Positions 36,155 through 46,191 of a stretch of 64,000 nucleotides of DNA are shown one piece after another (the stretch's first letter is position 1; every line of letters begins with the position of its first letter). Location of the stretch: the NCBI RefSeq assembly GCF_003441595.1, contig NZ_CP031848.1:2852001-2916000 (forward strand), in the 5' to 3' direction. The notes beneath the pieces are model-generated. The model did not search any database. It was given only the letters and a program-made list of their open reading frames with translations, and was not told where the DNA came from. The position numbers were made by a program, and so were the translations under genes. The stretch comes from Marinobacter sp. Arc7-DN-1. GTDB taxonomy: Bacteria > Pseudomonadota > Gammaproteobacteria > Pseudomonadales > Oleiphilaceae.

Positions 36155-38512
36155 GTGGCTGTTGTGTTGATCAAGCGTTGGTTGGGCAGTCTGGTTAACC
36201 GGGCGGTTGCCCTGGTGGTTGTGGTAATTGTTCTCTCGGCACTGTTGGTCACCGTTGCTGGCGCCCTTCTCAGCCGGGCAGAGCTGGAGCAACAGGCCCG
36301 TAGCCAGGTTGAGACCATTGCCGAACTGGTGGCGGGGGAACTGAATGACAAGCTGGTGCTGAGGCTTGAAACCCTGAGCCATGTCGCCCGGAGCCTTACC
36401 ATGTCCATACACGCTCTGGATGCCCGCGCCCGCTTGCTGGTTCGGCGCCAGACGGCACTGCAGCATCTGTTTGATGGCATTTACCTGATCAATGAGTCAG
36501 GCCAGGTACTGGCGGAGTACCCGGAATCCTTCCAGCAAACCGGGCTGAATGTCAGTGACCGAGAGTATTTCCGGCGGGTCGCCTCCACCCTGACACCGGT
36601 GATCAGTGAGCCATATATATCAAACTATCAGGATAAACCCGCCGTTATGGTGGCGACGCCGGTCTTTGATCATCGCCAGCGTTTTGTCGGAATGATTGGC
36701 GGTGCCATCCTGCTGGATGGCGATAACTTTATGAAAGAGTTCATTAACCTCCGGATCGGTGAAACCGGCTACCTTGGCGTTGCTACCCGAAGCGGGGTGA
36801 CGGTTGCTCACGGTCGTTCTGGCCGGCCAATGGCACCGGTGCGGGTCGCCAATCCGGTTTTGCGGGATGCGATGGAAGGTTTTGAGGGTACGCTGCAAAC
36901 CCGCAATGGTGAGGGGGAGGCCACGATTATGTCGGTACGGCAACTGACCCAGGTACCCTGGTTCGTGTCTGCAGTCTGGCCATCCCGTGAAGCCTACGCG
37001 CCGATAACCCGCACCGCAGATGCCTTTATCTGGGTGCTGTTGTTGGTGATTGTATTGATAGCACCCATCGCCCTGTGGCGGTTCCGCCGGCTGATGGCGC
37101 CGCTGGAGATGCTGGGCAATCAGATTCGTGAGCGTCATCTCGGGATGCGGTCTGACCCGGTCGATGTATCTGGGGGTACCGAGATCCGACAAGTGGCGGA
37201 GATTTTCAATACCGTCATGGATGAGCGGGATGAAGTGCTGGTCTCGCTCGCTGAGCGCGAAGCGTTCTTTCGTTCACTTACTCAGAGTGCGCCTATCGGC
37301 ATTGTGCAGACCGACGTTCTGGGTCGCATCGAATTTGCCAATCCTGCCTTTGAAGCCATTATCGGCCGTCCCTCGGAGGACCTTACTCAAACCTGGCTTG
37401 CAGGTCGCGTGCACGAGGCAGACCGTGACGCTGCCATTGCCGGCTGGAAACATGCGATCCGTAACCAGAGTGTGTTCCGGGGGCGGTTTCGTCTCGCGCC
37501 CCGCGAGCCTGACCGGCTGATCTGGGGAGACGTGATGACCGCACCTATTCAAACGCCGGAGAAAGCACTGGGTACGGTTACCGTTGTCAGGGACATTTCT
37601 CATGAACTGGAGGTGGAAGAGGCTCTTCGGGATGAGCAACAGCGGGCCGAGACACTCCTCGGTGTGCTTCAGGAAGGGGTTCTGATGGTCGATACCGAGG
37701 GTGCCATTCGTTACGCCAACGACGCAGCCTGCCGTTTTCTGGGTGCGGAAGGCGAATGCCTGCTTCGCAATTTTTTCCAGTTGGTAACAATCAAGGACCA
37801 CGACCGCGAATTGACACGGCAGGAGTTTCTCACTGGCGAGGATCTGGGCAGCCTGTATGTAACGCTGTTGAACACGGCCAGTGAAACCTTCGATATCGAC
37901 CTGACCCTGCTCCACATCCGCCGGGGCCTCGAGGATGAACGTCTGGTCTTCGTGTTGCGTGACGACAGTGATCGCCGCCGGCAAGAGGAGCGGCTCTCCT
38001 GGGAGGCGACCCACGACAGTCTCACCCAGCTGCTTAATCGCCGGGCATTCAATGCCGCCCTGGTCAGGTGCATGGGCGAGGCCGGCCGCCAGGAGGTGCG
38101 CTCAGTGCTGATGCTGATAGACCTGGATCACTTCAAACCGGTAAACGATGAGGGTGGGCACCTGCTCGGGGATGAGCTGTTACGCCGGCTCGCGGACCTG
38201 TTCAAGGAATCCGTCCGCCAGTCCGATACGGTAGCGAGGCTGGGTGGAGATGAATTCGGCATTATTCTGCCGGCCTGTGGGCTTGCCAGAGCCGAGGCGC
38301 TTGCCGAGAAGATACGGGCGAATGTTGAAGACCTTCGCATAGAACACGACGGTCGGTCGTTTGGTGTCACTACTTGTATCGGTCTGACCGAGCTGGCGCC
38401 GGATGACAGCAGCCCCAGGGAGTCCATGGGCCGGGCCGATGAGGGTTGCTATCTTGCCAAGTCCCGCGGCCGTAACGCGGTTGTTGTGGTGCCGTCACCA
38501 CCAGCCGGCTGA
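36155..38512 (+). CDS. Membrane diguanylate cyclase with Cache, HAMP and PAS domains
   Basis: The 785-residue protein would synthesise cyclic di-GMP in response to a periplasmic signal. It has a transmembrane segment (about 13-33), a double-Cache periplasmic sensor (about 40-285), a second transmembrane segment (about 290-310), HAMP, two PAS domains (about 365-480 and 495-600) and a GGDEF domain with intact LGGDEFGIILP near residue 697. No EAL domain is present. The GTG start has no good ribosome-binding site; GTG 36164 is an alternative. It overlaps the convergent permease gene by 18 bases. Confidence 0.9.
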   Translation: MAVVLIKRWLGSLVNRAVALVVVVIVLSALLVTVAGALLSRAELEQQARSQVETIAELVAGELNDKLVLRLETLSHVARSLTMSIHALDARARLLVRRQTALQHLFDGIYLINESGQVLAEYPESFQQTGLNVSDREYFRRVASTLTPVISEPYISNYQDKPAVMVATPVFDHRQRFVGMIGGAILLDGDNFMKEFINLRIGETGYLGVATRSGVTVAHGRSGRPMAPVRVANPVLRDAMEGFEGTLQTRNGEGEATIMSVRQLTQVPWFVSAVWPSREAYAPITRTADAFIWVLLLVIVLIAPIALWRFRRLMAPLEMLGNQIRERHLGMRSDPVDVSGGTEIRQVAEIFNTVMDERDEVLVSLAEREAFFRSLTQSAPIGIVQTDVLGRIEFANPAFEAIIGRPSEDLTQTWLAGRVHEADRDAAIAGWKHAIRNQSVFRGRFRLAPREPDRLIWGDVMTAPIQTPEKALGTVTVVRDISHELEVEEALRDEQQRAETLLGVLQEGVLMVDTEGAIRYANDAACRFLGAEGECLLRNFFQLVTIKDHDRELTRQEFLTGEDLGSLYVTLLNTASETFDIDLTLLHIRRGLEDERLVFVLRDDSDRRRQEERLSWEATHDSLTQLLNRRAFNAALVRCMGEAGRQEVRSVLMLIDLDHFKPVNDEGGHLLGDELLRRLADLFKESVRQSDTVARLGGDEFGIILPACGLARAEALAEKIRANVEDLRIEHDGRSFGVTTCIGLTELAPDDSSPRESMGRADEGCYLAKSRGRNAVVVVPSPPAG

Positions 38513-39274
38513 GGCGCTGGCCTGCCAGAGCAGGCGAACCGCCAGGGCGGTTAACACGAGGTTGAAGATCAGGCTGAACCAGCGGTTGCTCAGGGATTTC
38601 AGCACACGCAATCCGAGCCAGGTGCCGGCAAACCCGCAGGCGATCATGGCGAGAATGAACGGCAGCCATTCCAGGAACACAAACCCTGCAATTCCAAACA
38701 CCAGTGCCTTGGGTGCATGCTGTAACGTCATGGCAGTGGCAAAGGTGGCAACGGTTTTGAATCGGTCGGCGTGAATCTGCTTGATGAAGGCGGCAACCAG
38801 TGGCCCGGTGGCGCCCACGAATAAGCTCACGAAGCTGGTCAGCGCCGAGGCCAGGAAAACCCCTGGTGCTCCGAAAGCGCCCTTGGGCAAAGCCGGGCCC
38901 CAGCAAAGGTAAAGCACAAACAGGGCGATTGTGAGCTGCCAGATATGGGCCGGAAGATTTACCAGCAACCAGGCGCCCAGAGCCGCGCCAACGAGAACTC
39001 CGGGGGCGAAGGCGGCGATGACCCGCCAGTCCACATGGCGCCAGGTCAGTGTGGCCCGGCCAAAATTGGAACCCAGCTGAATCATGCCGTGCACGGGAAT
39101 AATCGCCGCTGGCGGCATCCAGGTAGCCATCAGTACCAGCAACAGTACGCCTCCCCCGGCGCCCAGGCTGGCGGTAATCATGGAAGTGATGGTGGAGCTG
39201 GCAAGCAGGAAAAGCGCCACGGGAAGGCTCAGGCTTTCGGGAATCAGGTAGTCGGGAATAAACGCTACTTCCAT
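38495..39274 (-). CDS. TauE/SafE-family membrane permease
   Basis: The 259-residue protein has eight or so hydrophobic segments and the TauE/SafE family pattern: an N-terminal SMITASLGAGGGVLLLVLM, a central FAPGVLVGAALGAWLL, and the second repeat with FVSLFVGATGPLVAAFI. Members export or import sulfonates, sulfite or other small anions; the substrate cannot be read from sequence. Its start overlaps the end of the lytic transglycosylase gene by ten bases, so the two may be co-transcribed. Confidence 0.88.
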   Translation of the reverse strand: MEVAFIPDYLIPESLSLPVALFLLASSTITSMITASLGAGGGVLLLVLMATWMPPAAIIPVHGMIQLGSNFGRATLTWRHVDWRVIAAFAPGVLVGAALGAWLLVNLPAHIWQLTIALFVLYLCWGPALPKGAFGAPGVFLASALTSFVSLFVGATGPLVAAFIKQIHADRFKTVATFATAMTLQHAPKALVFGIAGFVFLEWLPFILAMIACGFAGTWLGLRVLKSLSNRWFSLIFNLVLTALAVRLLWQASASAGWW

Positions 39275-40392
39275 TCACAGAATTCCGTTGGTTTCAGGCG
39301 CGGCGTGCGGCACAGCGCTTCGGTAGCCAGCTGCACATCGGCAACATAGTAAAGTGAAGCCAGCCCCAGTCTATCGCGGCCCAGGTTGTGGAAGATCAGG
39401 CCGAAGGCAATGTCGCCTGCGGTAAAACGTTCATGGTTGTCGGCAAAGTACTCTGACGGCTGTGACAGAACAGGGTCTTCGAGCAGAGCCTGAACCCGCC
39501 CAACGCCGCCGTGATAAGCCTGAATCAGCAAGAGGCTGAACAAGCGGTTCCGTTTGCTGTCGGGCAGATCGCCGAAACGTTGCTGGAATACCGGCTCAAG
39601 GTTGCGAGCGTTCTGGTTCATCAGGCGCAGGGCGCAGTCAATCTGGGCCAGCCGGTGCCAGGTGTTTCTCGGCGCGATTTCGCAGTCACCCAGGGCGGCG
39701 GGCGACAATTGCAGTATGCCTCGGGCATCAGCCCGGGAATGGGCCCGGGCCTGTGCCCCGCTTTCGATCAGAATCTGGCCGGCCAGATACCGGGGCAGGG
39801 TTTTGGGCAGAGAGAGGCGGTTCTGGCTGTTCCGGTATTGTGAAACATAAAGCAGGGCATCATGAAGCGCGCCCGGCGCCCCACTGGTGGCGAAGGAAAG
39901 ATCATCCCAGGCGCCCCAGATACGGTCGCCGGGCAGCGTTCCGAGGTAGCGGGCAACCGCCTCATTGATGTTCACGTGTGGCTGGTTACACGACAGGGCA
40001 AAGGGATAGCCGGTTTGTCCGGCATCGCCCGGCACCCAGGTTTCCACACGGCCCTTGTCGTACAGGGATTGCCGGGCTTCGTTGAGACGGCGCTGGGTCG
40101 CTTCGCGGTCATCCCCGTCACTGATCCAGGCCAGAAACTGGCCACGCATGTCGAATATGATGTGGCGGTCGGGGCTTGAACAGTAGCCGGATTCCTTCAG
40201 CACCCAGCGCCGGATGGTCAGAATGTTTTCGAATACCCCCTGGCTGACCCAATAGGGCGATGTCCGGACAATTCGGGTCCAGTCACTGTCGCCGGCCGAG
40301 ATCTCCTCACCCTCCTGAGCCAGGGCGGCTGTTGTTGCGGTCAGGATGAAAAACCAGGCCAGTTGGCGTAAGCTCTTGAGAAATCTGATCAT
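39265..40392 (-). CDS. Lytic transglycosylase-like (SLT) exported protein
   Basis: The 375-residue protein has a signal peptide (about 1-25, ending AALAQ). A C-terminal SLT-type lysozyme fold starts near residue 195, with the catalytic-type Glu in ILIESGAQARAHSRADARGILQLSP and the later LLLIQAYHGGVGRVQALL. It should cleave peptidoglycan glycan strands without hydrolysis. The ATG at 40392 begins the signal peptide; an upstream in-frame codon gives a poor leader. It is divergent from the amidase gene, sharing a 52-base promoter region. Confidence 0.85.
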   Translation of the reverse strand: MIRFLKSLRQLAWFFILTATTAALAQEGEEISAGDSDWTRIVRTSPYWVSQGVFENILTIRRWVLKESGYCSSPDRHIIFDMRGQFLAWISDGDDREATQRRLNEARQSLYDKGRVETWVPGDAGQTGYPFALSCNQPHVNINEAVARYLGTLPGDRIWGAWDDLSFATSGAPGALHDALLYVSQYRNSQNRLSLPKTLPRYLAGQILIESGAQARAHSRADARGILQLSPAALGDCEIAPRNTWHRLAQIDCALRLMNQNARNLEPVFQQRFGDLPDSKRNRLFSLLLIQAYHGGVGRVQALLEDPVLSQPSEYFADNHERFTAGDIAFGLIFHNLGRDRLGLASLYYVADVQLATEALCRTPRLKPTEFCEWK

Positions 40393-40444
40393 AAGTGTTT
40401 TGTCCGTGACCTTCCCCAAAATACAATAACAAATGGAACCTGCC

Positions 40445-41932
40445 ATGAAGCAATCCGAATACCTTCGTTACGACGCAACTGCACTGGCTGATCTGGTCCG
40501 CCGGGGCGAGGTAAGCTCCAGGGAAGTATGCGAGGCGGCTGTGGAACGGGCAACCCAGGTGAACGGTACGCTCAACGCCATTTGTTACCCTCAGTTCTCC
40601 GAGGCGCTTGGCCAGAACTTTCCCGGGCAGGCCGTTTTTGCCGGCGTGCCCCTGTTGCTCAAGGACCTGGCCCAGGAGCAGGCGGGGCACCCGTGTACCT
40701 ATGGCAGCCGGGGATTGAAAAGGAACGTCGCGCCCCAGGACTCGGAATTTGTCCGCAGGGCCCGCAATGGCGGGCTGGTCTTTCTGGGACGAACCGCAAC
40801 CCCCGAGTTTGGTTTAAAAGCGGTGACAGAGTCCGAGCTGTGGGGCCCGACCCGCAATCCCTGGAACACGGAACTGACGCCTGGCGGTTCAAGTGGCGGC
40901 TCAGGTGCCGCCGTCGCGGCCGGTATCGTGCCCATGGCCGGCGCCAACGATGGCGGCGGTTCCATCCGGATACCGGCTGCCTACAACGGCCTGTTCGGCC
41001 TGAAGCCGTCCCGTGGCCGCATTTCCGTGGGCCCCTTCATGGGGGAAGCCTGGACCGGCGCGTCCACCGATCATGTGGTCAGCCGGACGGTGAGAGACAG
41101 CGCGGCCATGCTGGATGTACTCAGTGGCCCTGCTCCGGGTGATCCTTTTGCGATTCCGTCGCCGGCCTCGGCCTATGCTGATCTGATGCAGAAGTCGCCG
41201 GGCAGCCTGCGAATCGGCGTGTTCACCTCCTCTCCCTACAACACCGAGGTGGCCCCCGAGTGCGTTGCGGCGGTTGAAGAAACGGCGCGGGTCCTGGAGA
41301 ACCTGGGCCACAAGGTCGAGTACGCTGCGCCGGAATTCGACGGCATGGCCCTGGCGCGCTGTTATCTGGCCCTGTACTTCGGCGAAGTGTCGGCGCTGAT
41401 GGCGAAGGCGAAAGAGCAATTCGGCGCCAGTGACCGTGATTTTGAGCTGGATACCCGCCTGATCGGCATGCTGGGCCAAACCATGCCGCTGTCGGAGTAT
41501 GTCCGCCGTCGCCAGCAGTGGAATGAATTTGCCCGGGCCCTGGGGGCCTTTTTTGGCAGCTATGATCTCTATCTCAGTCCCACCACCGGGCAACTGCCGG
41601 CGGTGATCGGGGAGCTGGAGACACCGCCCCATCTGAAACTGGCGGCCCGGCTGATGCTCAAGCTCAATGCAGGCAAACTGGTGCACCGATCCGGCCAGGT
41701 AGACCAGATGGCCCTGGAAAGTCTGGCCCGTACGCCATTCACTCAGTTGGCGAACCTCACCGGAACACCGGCCATGTCTGTCCCCATGCACTGGACTTCC
41801 GGAGGTTTGCCGGTTGGTGTCCAGTTCGGTGCGCGCCACGGGGCCGAAGCGGTTTTGCTTCAGCTGGCGGCCCAGCTGGAAGAGGCGAACCCCTGGTTCA
41901 GCAACTACGAAAAGCTTGAGGACGCGTTTTGA
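40445..41932 (+). CDS. Amidase-signature family hydrolase
   Basis: The 495-residue enzyme has the complete amidase Ser-cisSer-Lys triad: Lys73 in LLLKDLAQ, Ser149 in TPGGSSGGSGAA and Ser173 in NDGGGSIRIPA, with the family's exact 24-residue spacing between the serines. Likely substrates are small amides; Glu-tRNA amidotransferase is unlikely because no GatB or GatC partner is present. The ATG at 40445 starts the conserved part, four codons after another in-frame ATG. Confidence 0.92.
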   Translation: MKQSEYLRYDATALADLVRRGEVSSREVCEAAVERATQVNGTLNAICYPQFSEALGQNFPGQAVFAGVPLLLKDLAQEQAGHPCTYGSRGLKRNVAPQDSEFVRRARNGGLVFLGRTATPEFGLKAVTESELWGPTRNPWNTELTPGGSSGGSGAAVAAGIVPMAGANDGGGSIRIPAAYNGLFGLKPSRGRISVGPFMGEAWTGASTDHVVSRTVRDSAAMLDVLSGPAPGDPFAIPSPASAYADLMQKSPGSLRIGVFTSSPYNTEVAPECVAAVEETARVLENLGHKVEYAAPEFDGMALARCYLALYFGEVSALMAKAKEQFGASDRDFELDTRLIGMLGQTMPLSEYVRRRQQWNEFARALGAFFGSYDLYLSPTTGQLPAVIGELETPPHLKLAARLMLKLNAGKLVHRSGQVDQMALESLARTPFTQLANLTGTPAMSVPMHWTSGGLPVGVQFGARHGAEAVLLQLAAQLEEANPWFSNYEKLEDAF

Positions 41933-42061
41933 GACAGCAGGGGTTGTGATCCGGCTGGTGAAATTCCACGTTTATCTTTGCAGGCGGAACAGGCTATGCT
42001 GTCAGACAGGAAGGCCCTTCTTCCTGACAGATCCTGATGGCATCGAGGAGGCGAGCGTATT

Positions 42062-42679
42062 ATGAACCAACCGATGGCAATCGACGAACTGGTATCAGTA
42101 GCACAGGCCGAGGCCATGGGGGAGCTTGACGCCCCGATGATGGCCATTGTCCTGTCCAGCGAACAAAGCTATGACTTGCCCATCAATTCCCTTGAAACCG
42201 ATGCCGACAAGGCCCGCTGGGGGTTAATCCTCCGCGCCGCCCGCGAGCATGTTGAAGCGGATGCCGTGGCCGTGCTCTATCCGGCCTGGACTACCATCCG
42301 CCATAAGAAACCGGACCTGGAAGCCGAAGCGGCCTCCGAGGATGTGCCGGACGAGTCCGATGACTTTGACGACTCAGACGGGCCCATCGATACCCTGTTT
42401 GTGCAGCTGCACACCCGGGATCATGTCTACTGGCGGGGTTTTGAACAGATCCGGGATCCCAAACACCAGCGCATTATCGGCTTTCGCCGGATCAAGGCGC
42501 TGTCCACCGACTACAAGCGTGATGAAGCGCCTTCGGTTGCCTCGTGGCTGAGTACGCTGTTTGAGCCGCTGCCTGAAGACGGTGCGGAGACCGATGTGGA
42601 CCGCGAACTGGCGGATCTTCTGGAGGAGCCCGAAGTGAGTGCTGCACTCTACCCAAGGCAGTTGCGGGCTCTGCATTGA
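42062..42679 (+). CDS. Hypothetical cytosolic protein
   Basis: The 205-residue acidic protein is not recognised. It has no signal peptide or membrane segment. An acidic loop (about residues 85-105, rich in Glu, Asp and Ser) separates an N-terminal alpha/beta part with RWGLILRAAREHVEADAVAVLYPAW from a C-terminal part with DTLFVQLHTRDHVYWRGF. GGAGGCG precedes the ATG. It lies after the amidase in the same direction, 129 bases away, and meets the HDOD gene tail to tail across a hairpin. Confidence 0.7.
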   Translation: MNQPMAIDELVSVAQAEAMGELDAPMMAIVLSSEQSYDLPINSLETDADKARWGLILRAAREHVEADAVAVLYPAWTTIRHKKPDLEAEAASEDVPDESDDFDDSDGPIDTLFVQLHTRDHVYWRGFEQIRDPKHQRIIGFRRIKALSTDYKRDEAPSVASWLSTLFEPLPEDGAETDVDRELADLLEEPEVSAALYPRQLRALH

Positions 42680-42695
42680 CAGGCACACCCTTTAC

Positions 42696-42713
42696 CCGGG
42701 GCAAAAGCCCCGG
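42696..42713. terminator. Bidirectional hairpin between convergent genes
   Basis: CCGGGGC and GCCCCGG pair perfectly around an AAAA loop. It is centred between two converging stop codons. T-runs are short, so efficiency is uncertain. Confidence 0.6.
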
Positions 42714-42716
42714 ATA

Positions 42717-44135
42717 TCAGCGGCTGGAGAGCAATGTAAGGCAAAGCTGGGCGTTCCGGATAAAATGCCCGAACGCTGACAGCTGCTCCTTCGAGGGCAC
42801 ATAGGCGCAGGCTGCGTTGTCCGCGTAGAACAAGCCTACCAGCCGACCGTTTGCCGTGATCGGGCCGGTCAGGGCGGGCACCTTGCCAAGCCACCGGTCG
42901 TAAGGCACGCCTTCCGATGCCGGTTCGGGTTCATAAATGGTGCAGTGGGCAGGAGGCAGAAGCGAGCCCAAAGGCCCCGTTCCATCTTTCTGAATGACCA
43001 GGTTCTCGCGCCATTCCTCAGTTCCGCGCCCGCCCAGTTTCCGCGGCACCAGTTCGTTACCGGTCCGGTCGCTCATCAAAAGGGCCACCCGCTGCATGCC
43101 GATTGACCTGTGGATGCCTTCGATCACAAGCTGGCACACCTCGTTGATGTCCGGCTTTTCCGTGAGGCATTGGCTTAACTCACGCAGGATTTCCAACTGC
43201 AGTTCGGCGTCCATGTCCGGTGCCCGTGCGGCATCACCTGAGTCTCGCTCCGCGCCCGGCATCATGGCCGTGACCTGGGGAATGCCCAGGGAGACCGCGA
43301 CGCGAGTTGCTTCCGAGGCGTTTACCTTGAGCTGATCCCGGACCACGGCCGGGCTTTCGCCGATATTCCTGCCAAGCCGCTCCAGAACCTTGTTCATCTC
43401 CGGGCCGCTCCAGCCCTGTTCCGACAGCCTGGCCATCTCTACGGAGTTGCGCACCAGGCTGGACGCCACGGAATTGGCCTGGCCCGGGGAAACGACGTCC
43501 CGGATGAACGGCCCCAACGACCAGGCCTCTACCAGACCGCGGGTAATTTCGGTAAACGTTGTATGCAGTACGGACTTTTGCGCCTCCGCCGGGGGCTCAT
43601 CCAGTCGAAGTCGTTCCTCCAGTTCGGTGGCCTGCTGAGTTTCGCAGGACCAGAATGCCAGCTCGCCAATGTTCATCAGCAGCGCCCCGATGAACACTTC
43701 CTCCAGCGCGGTTTCGTTCCTTTTGGGCATCAGGCTCCGGGCCTGCACGGCCGCATGGATTGCCCGGGCCAGGCAGCGCAGCAAGTGGGGGCGGTCATTG
43801 CGTTGCAGTAGCGTGTCCACGATCAGTGAGGAAATCGCCATGGATTTCACGGCGTCGAAACCGATCAGGGTAATGGCCCGGCTGACGGTGCTCACCTGGG
43901 TGCGGGTCTGGTTGTAGAATACGGTATTGGACAGCCGCAACACCTGGGAGGTCAACTGGGCATCATTGAGGATAACGTTGGCCAGTTCGTTGACGGTGCT
44001 GTTCCGGCTGTCCGTCAGTTCGCTGATGCGCCGGAGCGTATTTGCCAGTACCGGTAGCTCGACTTTGCTGAGATAGGTGACCCATGCCTGGGTGGAGTTC
44101 ATCCTTGGGGGCGTTGATTGTTTTTCGTTGGTCAC
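42717..44135 (-). CDS. HDOD-GAF signalling protein
   Basis: The 472-residue cytosolic protein has an HDOD domain (about 20-215), with LPVLANTLRRISELTDS, NDAQLTSQVLRLSNTVFY and IGFDAVKSMAISSLIVD, and a C-terminal GAF-type sensor (about 310-465). HDOD proteins are non-catalytic relatives of HD phosphohydrolases involved in signalling. An in-frame ATG at codon 12 is an alternative start. It is transcribed away from metN. Confidence 0.85.
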   Translation of the reverse strand: MTNEKQSTPPRMNSTQAWVTYLSKVELPVLANTLRRISELTDSRNSTVNELANVILNDAQLTSQVLRLSNTVFYNQTRTQVSTVSRAITLIGFDAVKSMAISSLIVDTLLQRNDRPHLLRCLARAIHAAVQARSLMPKRNETALEEVFIGALLMNIGELAFWSCETQQATELEERLRLDEPPAEAQKSVLHTTFTEITRGLVEAWSLGPFIRDVVSPGQANSVASSLVRNSVEMARLSEQGWSGPEMNKVLERLGRNIGESPAVVRDQLKVNASEATRVAVSLGIPQVTAMMPGAERDSGDAARAPDMDAELQLEILRELSQCLTEKPDINEVCQLVIEGIHRSIGMQRVALLMSDRTGNELVPRKLGGRGTEEWRENLVIQKDGTGPLGSLLPPAHCTIYEPEPASEGVPYDRWLGKVPALTGPITANGRLVGLFYADNAACAYVPSKEQLSAFGHFIRNAQLCLTLLSSR

Positions 44136-44338
44136 GTTAGTGAGTCTCTGGGCAGCGCGCCTCTGGGAAATGGAAGGTTATTCTGTGGCCCACAGTCTAG
44201 TTCAGGCGGGTGTCCGGTGTCAGGTAACCGTTTGTGTAGGGATATCTACCCACCCGGCGAATTCTGCCGGAATTCGGGTTTGCCCGCCGTATCGGCTATA
44301 ATCGCCGGTTTTAACGCTGCACCCACAAGGCGCTGACC

Positions 44339-45346
44339 GTGATTGTATTTGACCAGGTACAGAAGTCGTATCAGGTAGGCGGCCGGGCGATCCCCGCGCT
44401 ACACCCCACCGATATGACCATAGAAACCGGCGAGGTATTCGGCATCGTTGGCCACTCCGGCGCGGGCAAATCGACGCTGGTGCGTCTGATCAACCTGCTG
44501 GAACCACCCACCGGCGGCCGCATTCTGATCGACGATGAGAATATTACCGATTATGACGCCGCCGAACTGCGGGCCTTCCGCCGTAAAGTCGGAATGATTT
44601 TCCAGCATTTTAACCTGCTGTCTTCGAAAACCGTGGCCGACAACATTGCCTTCCCCATGAAGCTGGCGGGCATCTACCCGAAAACGGAAATCCGGGAGCG
44701 GGTCCGGGAATTGCTGGCCCGCGTCAGCCTCACTGACCATGCCAGCAAATACCCGTCACAGCTCTCCGGTGGCCAGAAACAGCGGGTAGGCATTGCCCGG
44801 GCTCTGGCTTGCCGGCCCACGATCCTGCTCTGCGACGAAGCTACCAGCGCCCTGGACCCGCAAACCACCCAGTCGGTCCTGAAGCTGCTGGCGGACATCA
44901 ACCGGGAACTGGGCCTGACCATTGTACTGATCACCCACGAAATGGACGTGGTCCGCCGTGTCTGCGACCGGGTAGCGGTAATGGACGCCGGCCAGGTGGT
45001 GGAAATGGGACCGGTCAGCGAGGTATTCCTGCATCCCAGGCACCCGACCACCCGGGATTTTGTGTTCGAGAGTGAAAGTGTTGACCGGGACGAACTGCGG
45101 CAGGACCTGAGCAAGGCCGATGGCCGGATCCTGCGGCTGACGTTCAAGGGTGAATCAACCTACAAGCCATTACTGGGCAGCGTGGCCCGGGAATCCGGCG
45201 TGGATTTCAGCATTCTGTCCGGGCGTATTGACCACATCAAGGACACCCCTTATGGCCAGCTTACACTGTCCCTGGTGGGCGGTGACCTGCGCGTTGCCAT
45301 GCAGGCGCTGGATGCCGCCGACGTTCATGTGGAGGTGCTGCGCTGA
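44339..45346 (+). CDS. metN: Methionine ABC transporter ATP-binding protein MetN
   Basis: The 335-residue ATPase energises methionine uptake. It has Walker A GHSGAGKS (38-45), the ABC signature [15 protein letters not shown], Walker [14 protein letters not shown] and a switch His in LITHEMD. A C-terminal NIL domain (about 255-335) binds methionine and gives transinhibition in known MetN proteins. It starts with GTG, and its stop overlaps the metI start by one base. A TATAAT at 44297-44302 may be its -10 element. Confidence 0.95.
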   Translation: MIVFDQVQKSYQVGGRAIPALHPTDMTIETGEVFGIVGHSGAGKSTLVRLINLLEPPTGGRILIDDENITDYDAAELRAFRRKVGMIFQHFNLLSSKTVADNIAFPMKLAGIYPKTEIRERVRELLARVSLTDHASKYPSQLSGGQKQRVGIARALACRPTILLCDEATSALDPQTTQSVLKLLADINRELGLTIVLITHEMDVVRRVCDRVAVMDAGQVVEMGPVSEVFLHPRHPTTRDFVFESESVDRDELRQDLSKADGRILRLTFKGESTYKPLLGSVARESGVDFSILSGRIDHIKDTPYGQLTLSLVGGDLRVAMQALDAADVHVEVLR

Positions 45347-46011
45347 TGGAAGCCCTGTTGAGCAATGTAGACTGGAGTGAGATCGGCTGGGCCAGCTGGG
45401 ATACCCTGGTCATGGTCGGCCTGTCGCTGTTGTTCAGCGTGCTGATTGGCCTGCCCACCGGTGTGCTGTTGTTCCTGTTTGGCAAGCGCCAGTTGCTGGA
45501 GCAGCCCGTTGCCTACGCGGTGCTGTCGTTCGTGGTGAACGTGCTGCGCTCAGTGCCTTTTATCATCCTGTTGATCGTGATGATTCCCTTCACCGTAATG
45601 CTGATCGGAACGTCTCTCGGCGTTGCCGGTGCGATTCCGCCGCTGGTGGCCGGTGGTGCGCCGTTCTTTGCCCGGCTGGTGGAAACGTCCCTTCGGGAGG
45701 TGGACCGGGGCATCATCGAAGCCACCCAGGCCATGGGCGCCAACGTGCGCCAGATCATCTTCGGTGCCCTGCTGCCAGAGGCGCTTCCTGGCATTATCGC
45801 TGGCATTACGGTGACAGCCATCACGTTGGTATCTTACGCCGCCATGTCCGGTGTCATCGGTGGCGGCGGTCTCGGCGATCTGGCCATCCGCTTCGGTTAT
45901 CAACGGTTCCAGACCGATGTTATGGTCATTACTGTGGCCCTATTGGTCATTTTCGTCCAGATCCTGCAGATGGCCGGCGACCGTCTGGTTTTGTATTTCA
46001 GCCGCAAATAG
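45346..46011 (+). CDS. metI: Methionine ABC transporter permease MetI
   Basis: The 221-residue permease has five or more transmembrane segments and the inner-membrane ABC permease coupling motif EATQAMGANVRQIIFGALLPEALPGI. It starts with ATG overlapping the metN stop. Adjacent metN and metQ confirm the methionine system. The third long-stem hairpin follows 17 bases after its stop. Confidence 0.95.
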   Translation: MEALLSNVDWSEIGWASWDTLVMVGLSLLFSVLIGLPTGVLLFLFGKRQLLEQPVAYAVLSFVVNVLRSVPFIILLIVMIPFTVMLIGTSLGVAGAIPPLVAGGAPFFARLVETSLREVDRGIIEATQAMGANVRQIIFGALLPEALPGIIAGITVTAITLVSYAAMSGVIGGGGLGDLAIRFGYQRFQTDVMVITVALLVIFVQILQMAGDRLVLYFSRK

Positions 46012-46028
46012 GTACAGCCAGATATAGG

Positions 46029-46135
46029 CACGCGGTCGGAAACCCCTTCCGAAAACGTGGAGCGCCAGGGATGGCGCGACCGAGCCCTACATGGATGTAT
46101 TTACGGGCGTTTTTCGGAAGGGGTTTCCGGCCGTG
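46029..46135 (+). repeat. Long-stem hairpin element, copy 3
   Basis: Core arms of 19 bases (46037-46055 and 46111-46129) pair perfectly, with partly paired outer flanks. The loop contains GGAGCGCCAGGGATGGCGC and TACATGGATGTATTTAC, the same loop theme as copies at 4808 and 14391 but with unrelated arms. It lies between metI and metQ. Confidence 0.85.
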
Positions 46136-46191
46136 GGCCGTACTCCCGGACTGATTTCATTGTTCGTAATTTCTCAAAGGAGAACAGACGT

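Noticed and set aside
46057..46191. N-terminal extension of MetQ through the third hairpin
   Set aside because: The signal peptide of MetQ starts at 46192, and the extension would bury it.
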